Below, piece after piece: positions 12,164 through 26,214 of a DNA stretch of 64,000 bases; the stretch's first letter is position 1; every line of letters starts with the position of its first letter. This stretch comes from Trichoplax adhaerens (lineage: Eukaryota > Placozoa > Uniplacotomia > Trichoplacea > Trichoplacidae). The notes under the pieces were generated by a model. That model saw only the letters and a list, made by a program, of their open reading frames with translations. It was not told where the DNA came from and searched no databases. The stretch spans positions 6,659,211-6,723,210 of the forward strand of contig NW_002060947.1 of NCBI RefSeq assembly GCF_000150275.1, in the 5' to 3' direction. The position numbers were made by a program, and so were the translations under genes.

Positions 12164-12700
12164 CTAATATTAACAATATCAACCATGTCATAGCACAATA
12201 TAATTTCAATATTACTTTATATCAAGCATCGCTCTACATCTACTACATTGCATCTGTAACTACCACCCATTAATAATCTTTCATTCCATCATCAGGAATG
12301 AAAGAATGCATGCAGCCATTTTCATGACTATCAGTCCAGCTAAACTACCTATTCTACAACTTATTCACCTTTTTGGCCGGTCGACCGGCACCTTTTCGCC
12401 GTTTTTCGTTGGTAATAAAAAAATTGGAAGACATTTTCCTACTCCATCGATCGATAATCAGGACTTAAAGCGATGATATTTAGCACCAAATTAGAAATTT
12501 CCACTTCCAGGTATCAAAAGCGGATAGATGGCAGTTGTGGTTTTGGTCATGGATCTCATGCTTCGAGTGATTCCGCTCGTCTAGATGTCCGTTACCAATG
12601 TTAGTCACGTGTTGTCGATGAGCTAGCCTTTCAAAGATGTCGGATAGCTAAATCCAGCTAACCTTAAGCATCTAATTCGAGGCGAAAAGAGTGAATAATT
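12164..12700 (-). promoter_or_regulatory. RRP9 upstream region with a GC-rich palindrome
   Basis: GCCGGTCGACCGGC at 12376-12389 is a perfect 14-bp palindrome about 213 bp upstream of the RRP9 start codon, in otherwise AT-rich DNA. A GCAGCCATTTTC motif (YY1-like in reverse) sits near 12312. No TATA motif was assigned. The promoter role is inferred from position. Confidence 0.35.
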
Positions 12701-14155
12701 ATCGTCCATAGAGGATCATAAGCAATCGAATTCAATAGGTAGAAGTGTGTATTAACTTGGTGGAAGAAAGTGTGTGATCTAGATGATGGAATGCAGTACT
12801 GTTGGTCCATTGATGCCAGTATACTTTACAGAGTCAAGCCATGAAAATTCAATTCTCCACAGTATCATGTGCTTTACCACGGTTCCACTACTATACTACA
12901 GTATAGGATGTTGCCGCTAATGGAATTACAGTAGTAGCCATGGAGGTAAAACCTCGATGCTACCAGCAACGGCTAAACATTAAAACATGAAGAGGAAAGG
13001 CAGGAATTAGTAAAGACTTTTGATTGCCAACAACGAACAAGCTGATATAAGGTGATATCGCTGATCATAAGAACTCTACTCTACGTCTGGAAGCGTACAT
13101 TGTTGATAGATGCGTTCTCAAGCAGCTACTAGGCATTTTGTGCACAGTGCGACGTACGGTTCCAGTCTTGCGGTACAGTTAAAATGACTAGCAAAAGGGC
13201 CCCCGAGCAAATGGTTGGTAATGAATTTTCGTCGTCAGTCCTTCTTGCTCGATGAATTATAATCCCTGATAGGGCCTGTCGCGAAATTGAACTATCTTAA
13301 AGAACTGTTAGCATTAATATAGGAGATCCTATATTAGTAGAGATATCCTCTCGATCATGATGATTATAATGGTGTTGTCGACTAAAAGTAAATTAATACT
13401 ATAATCGGTTGTTATCTACCCCGCATTTGGAAAGGTAGATGATCATATATGGCGCAATGGTGTTAGTAGAAGCTCTTACTGTATTAATTAGGAAACTATA
13501 GTAACTTGAAAGGTGGCAGATGATACTTTACCACTTGTATGTAAAGTCAAGTCTTTCTGCAATTCGTTAGTTCTCATCCTCAGCTGACATTAGCCTCCCA
13601 ATAAATAAATAAATGAATTTATAATGAAAAGTGGTTACCATCCGCTGATGTTTTCTTTGGATATGAATTTTATGACATGAACCATGGAGGTAATTTTCTT
13701 TTACTTCTGCAGAAAGGATTATACACCTTCTCTTCATCTTTTAGAAGTCCCAATAGCGATGAGAGAAAGTGCTACAAGTTCCTGCAAAATCTTTCAAGGC
13801 ACTATTCTTGCCTCACCACTTTATTAGTGTGTAGACTGGTCGACTTGGGCGACATTTTGCGCTACTTGTGTAGCCAATAACGTTATTAAAATCGATATAT
13901 ATGTAATTAATTAATATATAAGGTGTAGTCGTGGTATAACTGATTGGATAGCTACCCATACTCACGCGTTTATTTGCAGTATGTAGAAATCATGAATAAC
14001 GTAGAGCTACCGTCATAAGATGGCGCACCCTTGAAAAAATCCGTTTGGCAAGTACGTACAGACACCCATTGCGAGGTAGAAGTAGAACATCTGCGGCTTA
14101 TTGGCAGTGTTTCTCAATACCAGTAGCTATTCTATTTACAAGCTCTGCTGAATGA

Positions 14156-14690
14156 TCTGAAACGTTTTTGGATGGAGTGATTGTAAAATTTTCTATTCCA
14201 TATTTGCAGCACAGCTTGTCTCAACGCTGCATCTTTAACTTTGTACTGCTTGCAAGAGCAAGTTATCATATGCTTAGCATATTTAGATGATAATTTATAA
14301 ATAGGAAACCTCAAAACTGAACACTACTGGATACACCCTAATACATCTAGTACTCCCTGGTATATCTAGCAATCCATAATGACTGATGGACTACTAGATG
14401 CGCTATGATATATCTAGTAATCCATGGTATACCAGTATTTAGCAATCCATGGTGACTGATAGACTGCTAGATGCACTATGATATGTCTAGTTGTTTATGC
14501 TTCTACTGAAAGGCTTTTGAATGGAATGATTGTGAAATTTTAAGTTCCATACTCATGACACAGAACGTCCAAAGGTGTATCATTAGCTTTATCAGCGTAC
14601 AACAACAAATTATTTTTGTACTTGACATATTTAGACGATGATAAATGGAAAACCTCATGACTGCTACTAAATTTTCAAGCACTACAAGCT
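14156..14690 (-). repeat. Two diverged copies of a ~180-bp segment
   Basis: About 14156-14320 and 14511-14690 align as direct repeats. Both carry a TTTTGGATGG/AATGG..ATGATTGT block, a CATATTTAGA(T/C)GATGATAAAT block and GGAAACCTCA. Read on the minus strand, each holds a short open segment sharing LSSKY/SSKYVK and ending in FYNHSIQK / FHNHSIQK. Their reading frames are offset from each other by indels and include stops. This could be the remains of a duplicated coding or ankyrin-type segment (one copy reads DKANDTPLDVL), but no family could be assigned. Confidence 0.4.
14340..14490. repeat. ~72-bp tandem repeat, about two copies
   Basis: The block GACTGATGGACTACTAGATG at 14381 recurs as GACTGATAGACTGCTAGATG at 14453. 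In both copies it is preceded by CTAGCAATCCAT-type sequence and followed by C(G/A)CTATGATATRTCTAG. It separates the two diverged ~180-bp copies. Confidence 0.7.
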
Positions 14691-15394
14691 TAGAATGCAA
14701 TAAATTTTGATACAGAAATGGAATTATAATAGAGCCACTTGAGCTATATTTCGCATCGAAACGTCCAAAAATATCGGATGTCACAATAATATCATCATTG
14801 GTGAAGCTAAAGCAAGCATGTTAAATTATCTCCATTTATACTCCATTTGTAATCAATGCTACTAAATCACACATTCTAAACTTCGTTTATTCCAAATTAT
14901 TGCACCTACAAAATATTTTTTATCGGTCTATCGATAATTTATGGAATTCCATTTACAAATCGCAAGCTAAGCTGCTACTCGAACGTTTACGAGTACTATA
15001 CGATATCAAAGGCTAATTGAGTATTACTCTATCTTAGATGAACGCCTTATTTGCATAATGGCCTATCCCATTCTTCATGTATTTTAATTAATAGTGTTTT
15101 TCTCCCTTGACTGATTGTTTTACATGCTGTTATTGTGCCGACATCATTATTATAAATGCAAATTATATTACAACCGTAACTACTATATGTAAAGTCACGA
15201 TGGCTATAGCAAACTTGAACGCCAATAACCACTCATAAGCAGCATGTAATAGACAATACAAGAACCTGGATAGGATCAGATATTATTTTAATGTACACGT
15301 AACAAATTGATTCGGAAGAGGTTCGAAAATTAGGGATTCCATTTAGTCTCGGTTTACTTTCAGTCGAACTAGATGCCAATAAATAAAAATAATA

Positions 15395-18300
15395 ATGAGC
15401 AAGGTTAATAGAATTGATGTAAACCCCGTTGATTATTCATCGGATCAAGAAAACATGAAAAATTCTGATTCAACAGCTGTTTGCTATCGACCCTTTACAC
15501 AAATTTTTAAAGGAAAGAATCAATCTACGTCGGAACCACACAAAAAGAGAAAAAAGCAAACTCGAACCGCTGAGCTGATAGGCAATTCTCTTATCAGTTT
15601 AAGCTTGGCAGTGACTAAAGTCGGTCCAACAGATGTTTATCAAGTAAGTACAACTACGGAACTAAGAATAGTGTCAACATCATTAGGACATTTAAAATAC
15701 AATGAAAATCAATTAAAGAACCGATTATAAATTCTTAACAACAATTAACGACACAAGCTATTATAACAGTGTCGTAGGATATATTTTCTAACGTTGTCAT
15801 AATGGATAATTACCACATTTTATAAGAGATTACTTCTCCCTTCTGATATCCTCCGCTCTTTAAAGTTATAAATTTATCAACTACGACTATAGTGTAGGGA
15901 ACGTTTATGAATCTGTATAAGTAATTTTTGATATACTACATTCCTGTAAAAGTATGAATAACACTTTAAGCGTATACGTTCTCTAATTACTGTTAAAATT
16001 TGCTAATGACAACCGATAGGATCAAGGATTCAAAACTAATCATCATGTTATTTATAAATTATAACATATCTTAACTGCATAGCCACATTAATTAAACATG
16101 GTATTTTAAGAGCGAATGACTCTATATCAAATTACAAATCATACATCAACCATCATATTATATATGATAAAAGAGATTATTCCAGTTCTGAAATATTTGT
16201 ATATCGTTATTGTAATACACTAGCTATAAGCAGGAATTTCTCGATAATAAATGTCCTTCTCTCTCTCTCATTCTATTATTATCGAGAAGTCCCTGCGATA
16301 AGCACTGTAGTAATCAAATGATGATGGTATTTGACTAGAAATATCTACCATCGGTAATAGTCGTAGGAACAGAATCCATTTACTATATTGAAATTTCATC
16401 AAATTTCTTCAAAATGTCTAATAGCCCATTAGATGAAACTGATGGTGACGATACATACAATTATTGCTCTTGATTTAAACGTTATAATCTAGATTTTTAA
16501 TTAAATTATTTCGATCAAATAGAGAAAATAACCAATCGAGCTATCTAGTAGAGAAACAGTTACTGTAATGACGAAATATGATCATGATTACTACAATATT
16601 TATAGTAATGGATAGATCTCAAAAGGAGTCAAAGCTAACTTAAAGTACAAAGGAAACTGAATAACACAGTGCCATCTAGCACCTTAAAAACGCGAATTGG
16701 CACTCAAAATGAATGATTCTATTTAACACTATGCAATAGGCTGCAAAGAATGGATTAGTTGATGATTTGGAAAGAGGGTTGAAATCCCGATATCATCAAG
16801 ACAGGATTAATTATCCGGATGAAAATGGATTAACGTTAATGCATATAGCAGCTATCCACAACCATGGCGATATTATCGACTGTTTAGTCATACATGGAGG
16901 AGGTAAACTATCACAAATAGCAGTACTAACTAAGGGCGATGAACAAAGAATTTTAAATATAGAATTAATTAGTATCTTGTTAAATTGTTAGCCTATATCA
17001 CATCCAATATCATTTACTGTAATGCTGAAATTTCGATCATAATTTTATACCTTCATTTGATATCTAATCTAGAAACAAATATTAAAATTGGTGATGGTGA
17101 AGAATCACCGCTTCATGTAGCTGCTAAACATAATTCCTGCGATGCTATACGTACTCTTATCCAAAATGATGCTAGTATTGACAGTGTCGACAGAAAAGGT
17201 CGTACTCCATTGCATATCTGCTGCAAGAATGGTTGTAATGAAGCAATTGAGGTAAGCTTTTACCCTTAATCTTTAAGCTAAGATAAATAAGATGTCGTAT
17301 TTATCCCTTAGTCAGGTCTTCTCCCTAATACTAAATTGCCGTCCTAACAGTTTTAGTTACTTTGCATTTTATATAGTGGTTGTTGCCCATTATTATTCCT
17401 ACTCATTTTACATCTTTCAGGTTATCATGGGTGAATCTAATCCCAACTCAACCATTCCACATATAATAAACTGTCACGATAAAGAACGAACTGTGCCATT
17501 GCACTTGGCTGCAATATCATGCACAGTTCGATCGGTAGAATTATTGGTAAGTAGAATGGATTTAAAGTGATTCCAATTTGATTTTTCTAGCAAACCCTAA
17601 CCTATTTCTTTAATGTAAAATTTCTAATTTTTGTAATACTAATGGAAAATACATTCATCAGCTACATCACGGAGCTAATATTTATAGAAAGGATATCGGA
17701 GGACATACTGCACTACATCTTGCAATTAAACGGAAGAGAACTGACATCATACAACTTCTATTGCGTTATGGTATGTTGATAGGCTTGTCAAAATTAAACT
17801 CTTAGGTAACGGCACGATAGACACGATTATTTCCATTACTATAGCAATAAAATACGAAATATCGGCTGAATTTTATGTTTAGAAATGCAGTATTAGTCCA
17901 TATATGTATACTCATATACATGTTAATTACTTATTATTTGCTTTGATCATCTATAATTTAGTGTTTTGGTACATGGAGAAATAGATAAAGGCATCATTAA
18001 CTATTATATCTTTAACATATGTGTTTATAGAAACTAAATTACTTATCGTATAGCTTATCTATTGAAGAAAAGATTGCAATATTCGACTTTTATTCTATTT
18101 TGCGTCGAATTATATAAGTTACTATAATATATTAATCATTACAGCCAAATCGAAGGGGAATAACGATTATGTTAGTATCGCTAACGAAATGGGGTTGACT
18201 GCTATTCACTTTGCAGTAGATTCTGGTTCGATTAAGGTAGTAAAAATTTTTATTCTAGGATCAAAGTATAATAGATTTAAAATACTATACATATTTGACA

Positions 18301-21300
18301 TAATGTACCGTAATGTTAATTTATTCTATTCTTTTTCCTTCCTGCTTAAACTGTGGTGATTTAATATATACTTGATTTATATTATACTAGAATACAGAGC
18401 TATGTTTGCAATATGATGCCGATATTGAAAATCAATCGGTAAGTTTTTATATTTGCTTCTATCCTTTTAGTTTAATTAATTCATGGTTACAGTCTCAATA
18501 AATATTTGAAGCGAATTGGGTTTTAATGAGCTATTTTACTTTAACTGCATTCTAATTTGAGTAACGATATTTTTAAAATTATGCAATTGAAGATATTTTC
18601 CATGTTTGCTATTAAACAGAATGATCTCTTGACACCCCTTCACGTGGCTGCATTAAATGGATTCTACGATATTGTAAATCAATTAATTAAACGAGGATCT
18701 AAAGTTAATACACCTGATTCCGCATCAAGAACAGGATTACATTATGCCGCTATTAGCAATAATGTGAAAATAATGAAATTACTGCTAGATAACGTAAGAT
18801 GTTCAATTTTGAATTTTAAAAGTATCTTACTCAAGCTGATCGATTATTAATTGGTCTACCAAGGACGCATATCTAGAAGCAATGGATGGTAGTTTGCAAA
18901 CACCCCTTATGGTTGCAGTAAGTCATGACTGTAGCGATGCTATAGCCTTTCTGTTGGAACAAAAGGCAGCTATTTCAGGTCAAGATATTCAAGGTAGAAC
19001 CATCCTGCACATTGTTGCCGATAAAGGCACTTCAAAATCGTTTAAACTTATCATGCAAGTAAGTAGATCTAAAATGAAATATCTACTTCGATTAATATCA
19101 TTGCATTGCAGTGGCTTTAATTCTGTTATATTTTATCTAACTGTAAATTCGAATATTTAAGAACTCTCATCTCCTTCTAAATATTCAGTCTTTGAATGAT
19201 ATGCTGTAATCACAACAAGAACAATATTAATCTCATCCATTTAAGCATGTTTCGGATATTAAACTTGGAATATTTTAATTTTATTTTGTAATTAATTATT
19301 ATATAACACTTTTAAGCGAAAATGGTTAATTCTTTGCATCATGCAAGGCATAATTGTAGATTTTGATGGCAGATAATGATAATAATCTTAATTTACTTCG
19401 AACATAAACTGATTTTTATCCAACATAACTCGATAGCAATGACTGTAATTTTACATTTCAATTACCGTAATGGCTACTGAAAACGAAATAAAAATTCCTA
19501 TCTTCGTAATTCAAACTTCTAATAAGAGATTGTAATAACGATATAAATTTTCTTGGATACCATTTTTAAATTTTAGTCATTCTAACATTATTGCAATTGA
19601 TTCGATTTATTTAAATACACCCGTGTACGTGTTACCTTTTGATAAAAATTAATCGTACTTATCGCAAATATCGAGTAATTTCATCCCATAACTGCTAGCT
19701 TTTAAGAGAAACAAACCGCGTCTGCCAGTCTAACTGTAGTCTTCTAGCATACCTATCACAGTAATAACATAAATCTTCTGTAATTTAAGTTTGTTTCATT
19801 TGCTGAATATGTAATTTCACCTAAAATGTATTTTTACCCTAGCAAATGGCTTGTAGAATCACCTGTTTACTCGTTTGAATACATACACGATACGATTGTA
19901 ACAATTAGCGAATATTCATAATACCATGCAGTGTATTAGCATTTTATCAGAGGAGATATTGTGTAGATATTTTAGTAACAAGATTTTGCATCTATTTCTT
20001 GCCAGAACGGTGGTATAGAGCTCCTCAATGTTCCTGACAATGGTGGTTTAACTCCACTCTTGCTTGCTGCAGAATCAGGAGCCCTTACAGTTAGTATTAA
20101 TAGACATCGATCGATACTATATCAAGTTTGAGACCGTATTATGTCTTATAAATATAGTAATTTTATAGCTAGTTAGGCTCATTTATGTTTTAATATTTTG
20201 AAATACATCCTAGATACTTTATCAAATTTTAACCATGTATGGCGATCAAATCAAAGTTCACGAAGATAGTAATGGCAATAATATCTATCATTTGGCGGCT
20301 AAAAATAATCATCGTGATACCATTAAAGCTCTCACTGTCGAGGGTGAATCGTTTGCAAATGTTAATGCTCGAAATATCTTAGGACAGCGAGCAGTTCATC
20401 TTGCCGCTGTTAATGGAAATAATCGTGTCATTATAATGCTAACTAAACGAGGAGCAGATATTAACTGTAGGTAAGTACTTTAAAGGATGCTCTGATGCTA
20501 CTGGAATCAAAAAAGGATTACATTAAATTTTGTCCGAGTATCGTACTGTATAGAATATGTAGATTTAAAGTATTTTAAATCATAAACATTAATACATGTT
20601 TGACTCCTATTGGAAATGTTTTAAAGGGATAACCGCGGTTTTCATCCAATTCATTACGCTGCTAAGTATGGCTATTCAGCGACTGTCAAGTTGTTACTAT
20701 CGCTCGATGACAAAGTGGATATTTATAATGATGCAAAAGTAAGTTAAGTATCTTTTGGACAATGAAGATTAAGTCTTTGGAATTGACAAGCTACCACTAT
20801 TTGCCAGAATCTAATTCAAATCCATTCCTTTCTAAAAAGAGTTTCCTATTATGTAATTACCTACCTAAGCACTGTATTGCGACTTTATTATCACGGTTTA
20901 GAACAGATAAGAATTTATTTTCAACATTAATATTAAGCCTAAAAATTCAATTCTAGCAGGAATTTTGATTAGACCAATGTCAAGTTTAAGGAATTTTAAG
21001 GTGTCTACTTCGCCGAATTAGCTGAAAGCAGCAGTACACTTCTGTCCTTTGTTAGTACTCCAGTAAATGTTAGAATATTAGATTTAGTACGTTGTTATAC
21101 TGACATAAGTACAGTACATTAGAAAGGATATGAACATCTGTATTTCTAACTTTTAACAGTTAGTAATTCAAAGATAACTTAAATTGATCATAGGGTTAAA
21201 TATTAGTTATGGATTTATTCAAACCGTACTTGATAGTTTACTTTCATTTCTAATTCTACTAGAAAATTTTATGACAATTTTTATGGCCTAATAATCTTTA

Positions 21301-24300
21301 TGATATAAAACCTATTTTATTCTAACAATCAGCAGCAAATAACGCTCATATCCTCGTGAAGATAATCCCACCAACTTGCCATTAAATCTCCGAGCATATC
21401 ATTATTCTTTCTCGCTCTTAATAGTGTAATAATAAATACTTATATAGACATAACCAATAAATTACAAATGATTACAGTAATTATTGGTTATTAAATTTAG
21501 TTTAATAATCTCGACTCCCGCTATACTATCTATTTTACGTAACTAACATCCGGTACTTTCAAAATAAAATAGAAAACCCCACTACTCATTGCTTGCGAGA
21601 TGGGGTTTAGTGAAGTGGTTCAGATCTTACTAGATCATGGTGCTGATCCAACTTTACTGAACGACAAAGGGCAAAATTGTCTAGATATAGCTTGCGAATA
21701 CCGAAGCGAGGACATTGGCCTAAAAATTATTAAAACTAAATTGTAAGTCAAACAGTAAAACTGCTTACTTAGGACATGTTGCGTACTGATTCAATAATGT
21801 AACACTCAGCATACTTGGGTAATATGCAAATCTGTAGCGTCAATATAATTTTCATTTACATTTGCTTAAATTTTTGGATCATGTGCTACTAATTAATCAA
21901 TGATTACGAGTCTAAGGATACTTTAAATATAAGTGTTTTGCTGCTTAATATAACCATTTTTCGTACAGTCACTAAATGCAATTTAAATAAGCACCATAAA
22001 GGAATTATCAATGTAGCTCACTAATTTGAGCCTATTTCTATCCATACAGTTGGCAAAGAGTGATGGAAAATAGAGCCTATGATGGCTATAACCCTATGAA
22101 AAGGCTAATTGAAAGATTACCTAAAGTGGCTGAGGTAGCTAGGAACAATTATGCTCGAATAAGTAATCGCCATGATAAAATCGAAATTTCAGCTATTATA
22201 AATCATAATCAAATTGAAATAGGACTACTTCAAGAGTAACCATAAAGCATTACAATCATCATGTGAATATAAATCTTAAATCCAATAATATCTAGTACTA
22301 ACTACTTTTGCTAGGCTGTCATGGATAAATCTTTTACTTTTACGAAGAGTAAATACGGAAGAGAAGAATGGAAACAGGTAAGGAAATGTCGCATCGATAC
22401 AGTATACACACATTCTGGACAGGTAGAAGAAAGAAAATAATGCGGACATACCTCAATATGTGCTTCATCGCACCTATTAAATATAAACAGTTCGGATAAA
22501 GCGATATTTTATTCTAATAAAAATAATAGCTAAAATATCTAACTTATGTCGACCAGGTTAATTTTGACCTCAAATTTATCGAATCACCACCTGAAGATGT
22601 CCATTTACAAGATGTTCATGATAAATATATAGCAGTTAATGTAAGTAAACTAGGGTTAAAGATTATCTAGAATTAATTTCTGAAACTTTAGCACCCTAAT
22701 CTGCTCGGTATTTATGTAATTGCGAAAATTTGAAATCTGCTTAGAGTATTAGCCAATATAAAAGGACACGATTAATGAAACATCCTTTAATAAAGGCGTT
22801 TATATTCTGGAAATGGTACGCAAACACTTTAAAACTTTCTTTTAAAGTTGAGTTAAAATTAGTTTGCTTCGAATTTTTATAAAGCATGGAAGACTAGTTT
22901 TTAGTAAATATCATCGTAAGCTAGACATTAAAGTAACGTTAGATAATTATAATCGATCGTTTGATTTCTATGGATCTATAACCCATGAACTGACCGAAAC
23001 GGAATGGCATAGCATTAATCTGTAAACTTTTATTGCTATCTTTTTAGGAAATCTGTATTAAATTATTTGTATTTCCTGAAAATATTTACCGACATAATTT
23101 ATTTATTTGGCTTATCTATCCCAATTGGTTTAAATGCTATAGAATTTCTTAACGCAACGTCTTATAATGGTTCTACAAATAGATATGATATGATTGTAAG
23201 AGATTATAATTGTATTTAATAGCATTAGTAAATTTCTGATATTAGTAAGCTTGATAAATATAGAGAAAATTAGCGGTATACTTTACGAACTTTACTCCAG
23301 TAAGTCGTTGCTTACAGTTAGCAAGTATAAACCGATAGAGTATTTAGTGCAGTAGAGCGGTTATTTATCACACTCATGTATATTAACAAAATAGAGTTAA
23401 AATATTAGCAGAATTACTTCACGGAATAATGTACAAATTTGACTGGAGTTAACTTTACAGTTGATCTCGTAGGCAAATGGCATAGTTAATATGGTTAACA
23501 GGTATTTGATAGACTGTTTCTTGAATATTAACGCAATATATACAGGTAGTTTACTAGTCTTTAATTTTAAGATTCGTACCCTCTGTTTTAAACTCTATTC
23601 TTCTTTTTGGCTTTAGCAACTTCCTGGATCTTTTGGTAGAAATTTAGCTGTATTTATAACCGTTACAGCGATGCTGACATCACTTCTTTATTACCTTTTT
23701 GCTGGAGTAAGTTGATGCAACATGAATGATAAATTTTAGATGATATCTAGTGTCTGCTATTAATAAAGTGCAACCTATTAAAGGAACTATTCAAGCTTTG
23801 CTACTATACAAACATACGTGCTTTGAACTGATATTACATAAAATTCACTCAGCCAGCAATATCTAGGCTATAAAAATTAAGAACTTCAGCTAGAATTTTT
23901 ACTTCCTGGTTAAATAACTTCAATCTAATTTTATTATTGATAATATCATAACACTCCATCAGACATTCAATCAGCTTTAATTTATACTAATTTAAGAAAT
24001 AGCTACTTGCTTGACTTGTAGTTAATCAATCCAGAATAGTATTATTTTAAGTTTTTCCCTTTTTAAATTATAACAGAAAAGAGTCTTTCTAGATTTAATG
24101 AAGCAGAACCTTTTTGAAGTTCTTATTGCCGCTGTGGGTTATGTTTACTGCTTGCCGTTCAATAAGCCAATCGATTATTCTGTAATACGTGTTGGCGCTA
24201 TTCTGGTGTTTTTACTTTTTGTAAACATTATCCTTGTTCTACGCAAGTAAATTAATCGTTTTAAAATAATGTCGATGATTAATTTTATTTTAGTTCTAAT

Positions 24301-25897
24301 AATAGTGGGAATGAAAGAACGCCAGATTGAAAATTTAAAGCATAATCCTAGAAATAGCCTTGCATAATATAAGAAACAAGTTTAGGAAACTTAAACCTGC
24401 TAGAAAATTTCTTATGACCGAATTTTTCTTCTCATTGATTTTAGTTTATACGGCATTGGGCTGTATATTGCCATGTTCCTCAATATCATAAAAACAATCT
24501 TTATGACTTCCTTCGTGTTCATGTTATTCGTTGTTGCCTTTGCCCTTTCATTCACCATGATCCTAAACGATTTGGTAATTTCGAAATCGACAGCATAATA
24601 CGATAAAGGCGATATTGAATTTCAAATTGACTGCGGAACTTCTAATAATTTATCTTTGAAAGAGCTCTTATCTTAGTGTAATATTCAGAAATTGCTTTCA
24701 TATTTGCTTCTATAGCCATTTTTTAGTAGCCTTGATTATTCGGTTGTCACGGTTATGACGATGATGGTAGGAGAATTAGGCTATTACGAGGCTTTTGAAA
24801 GATTAAAAAGTACAGGGCGATTGCAGGGTTTCAAGATTGAGTTACTACTATTTGTTGCCATGATCATCGTTATTAATATAGCGTTCGCCAACTTATTGGT
24901 TAGTATTTTTCCTTAAGAAATTTTATGATTTTATTGTAACCAGAAATTATGGTCTAGAACTATGTTATAACAGATTGCATTAGTTTCTGATATTTATGTG
25001 TTGAAATACGGTAAATAGTCAATATCCGAATACAAATGGCGATTTTTAAGTGCAGTTAAAGAAGCTAAACTCTTTTTCATTGTGGCATAATTTTTTGATT
25101 TTAAGGTGGGTTTAGCTGTGGGTGATATCCATGAAGTTAGAGAAAGTGCAAATTTAGACCAATTAGATGGTCAATTACAAGTTATTATCGGGTCTTATGA
25201 AGCCTTTCCATTATTTCTGAAAAAAAAAATGTACAAGTCCACACTTATATTTAGGATAGACCAGAATACTGGCCTATTTAAAAGGGTTAGTCAACTTTGT
25301 AATTTAATATTCTTAATATTTCTTGCGTGATTAAAATAATAATATATAAAGGAAACAGCTATAGCTAAAAATACTTTGTAAAGTCAAATTTGAATTGCAA
25401 ATAAAGTGTTACCTAATTTATACATTTGTATATGTCATATCTATAACGAGACTAGATCACTTCATATGGATTAAAAATAATCATTACAATTTTTATTTAA
25501 CATGTAGCGGCAATGGAATTTCCTCACCGCTTACATTAAGCCAGTTAAAGAGGATAGTGGAGACACTTGTCAAGAATCGGAACTTACAGAGCTGAAAAAT
25601 CGTGTAGCTGCGCAGGAAATTGAGTGAGTTTAGATTATCTTATAGATTATTAATTTAGTAATTTCTAACAAGATTTTGACGACACAAAGTATTAAAAGGG
25701 AAAAGTGAACTTAGAATTTACAGAGTCTGATAACATATATTGCCTGGTTTATCTTCAGAATGATCAGAATGAAAGAGCTATTAGAGGATGTGAAATCCGA
25801 CGTCAACTTTCAGGGTACCGTTGCCAGATTTGAAAATAAAGAAATTATGGAGCAACTACAAAAAATTTCTAAATTGCAGAATCAAAATATTACATAG
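15395..25897 (+). CDS. TRPA1-like: TRPA1-like cation channel, gene A
   Basis: Ankyrin-repeat sensory cation channel of the plasma membrane. 25 exons: 15395-15643, 16740-16902, 17073-17251, 17421-17546, 17662-17770, 18145-18236, 18391-18438, 18620-18793, 18864-19058, 20006-20089, 20214-20470, 20627-20738, 21573-21742, 22050-22134, 22315-22377, 22557-22640, 22745-22815, 23048-23195, 23617-23706, 24077-24246, 24445-24574, 24716-24898, 25106-25285, 25508-25623, 25759-25897. They join to 1138 residues, like vertebrate TRPA1. Visible: ankyrin repeats about 85-650 (TPLHVAALNGFYDIV; TLMHIAA); pre-S1 linker with FWQRVM and LMKHPLIKAF; S1 in exon 18, S2 in 19, S3-S4 in 20, S5 in 21 (IGLYIAMFLNIIKTIF); pore MVGELGY about 950-956 and S6 in 22; TRP-like helix GLAVGDIHEVRE in 23; Glu/Lys-rich coiled coil at the end. 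It is the most diverged copy, and its start is the first ATG of exon 1. Ligand or stimulus cannot be read from the sequence. Confidence 0.93.
16230..16296. repeat. 67-bp foldback in intron 1 of gene A
   Basis: GCAGGAATTTCTCGATAATAA (16230-16250) faces TTATTATCGAGAAGTCCCTGC (16276-16296). The arms pair almost completely (one or two mismatches) around a CT-rich 25-base loop. It is a strong RNA or DNA hairpin within intron 1 (15644-16739). None of the other three TRPA genes shows it at that position. Confidence 0.75.
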
Positions 25898-26090
25898 ATC
25901 TTACATGTTGATTCGGTCATATATTCTTAATGTAAATAAGTTTAATTTGCAGAAATTTTAGCGTAAAACTACCGTAACCTATCCTTTGATGCCATAGCAA
26001 TGAGATAATAATTAATATTAATACAGATATGCCAAGAATATTTCTATTTAATTTCCGACATAGATTTTGTACTGTTATTCATTTAAAAAA

Positions 26091-26214
26091 GATTACTTTT
26101 CTAAAGACAAAATCCACTTGCGTCATCTAGAGATTACTTTTCCAAAGACAAAATCTGCCTAAGCTACTTAGAAGGTTACTTTTATTCTAAAGATAAAATC
26201 TACCTAGGTGACTG
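26091..26214. repeat. ~42-bp tandem repeat, three copies
   Basis: Three consecutive imperfect units begin GATTACTTTTCTAAAGACAA, GATTACTTTTCCAAAGACAA and GTTACTTTTATTCTAAAGAT. Each continues AAATC(C/T)(A/G)CCT-like and ends in a CTAG or TTAG motif. They lie about 200 bp downstream of gene A's stop codon, possibly inside its 3' UTR. Confidence 0.75.

Larger units (their letters stand above)
12701..15394. other. Intergenic DNA between RRP9 and TRPA gene A
   Basis: No supported gene. Open frames near 13677-13880 and 15047-15232 lack motifs and splice context. The interval contains the 72-bp tandem repeat near 14340-14490 and two diverged copies of a roughly 180-bp segment (entries below). A motif GGCTATAGCAAAC near 15202 resembles a degraded half of the X-box found before genes B, C and D. 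It lies about 190 bp upstream of gene A. Confidence 0.5.

Noticed and set aside
13677-13880. 67-codon ATG open frame
   Set aside because: No motif, no splice context, no related copy in the window.
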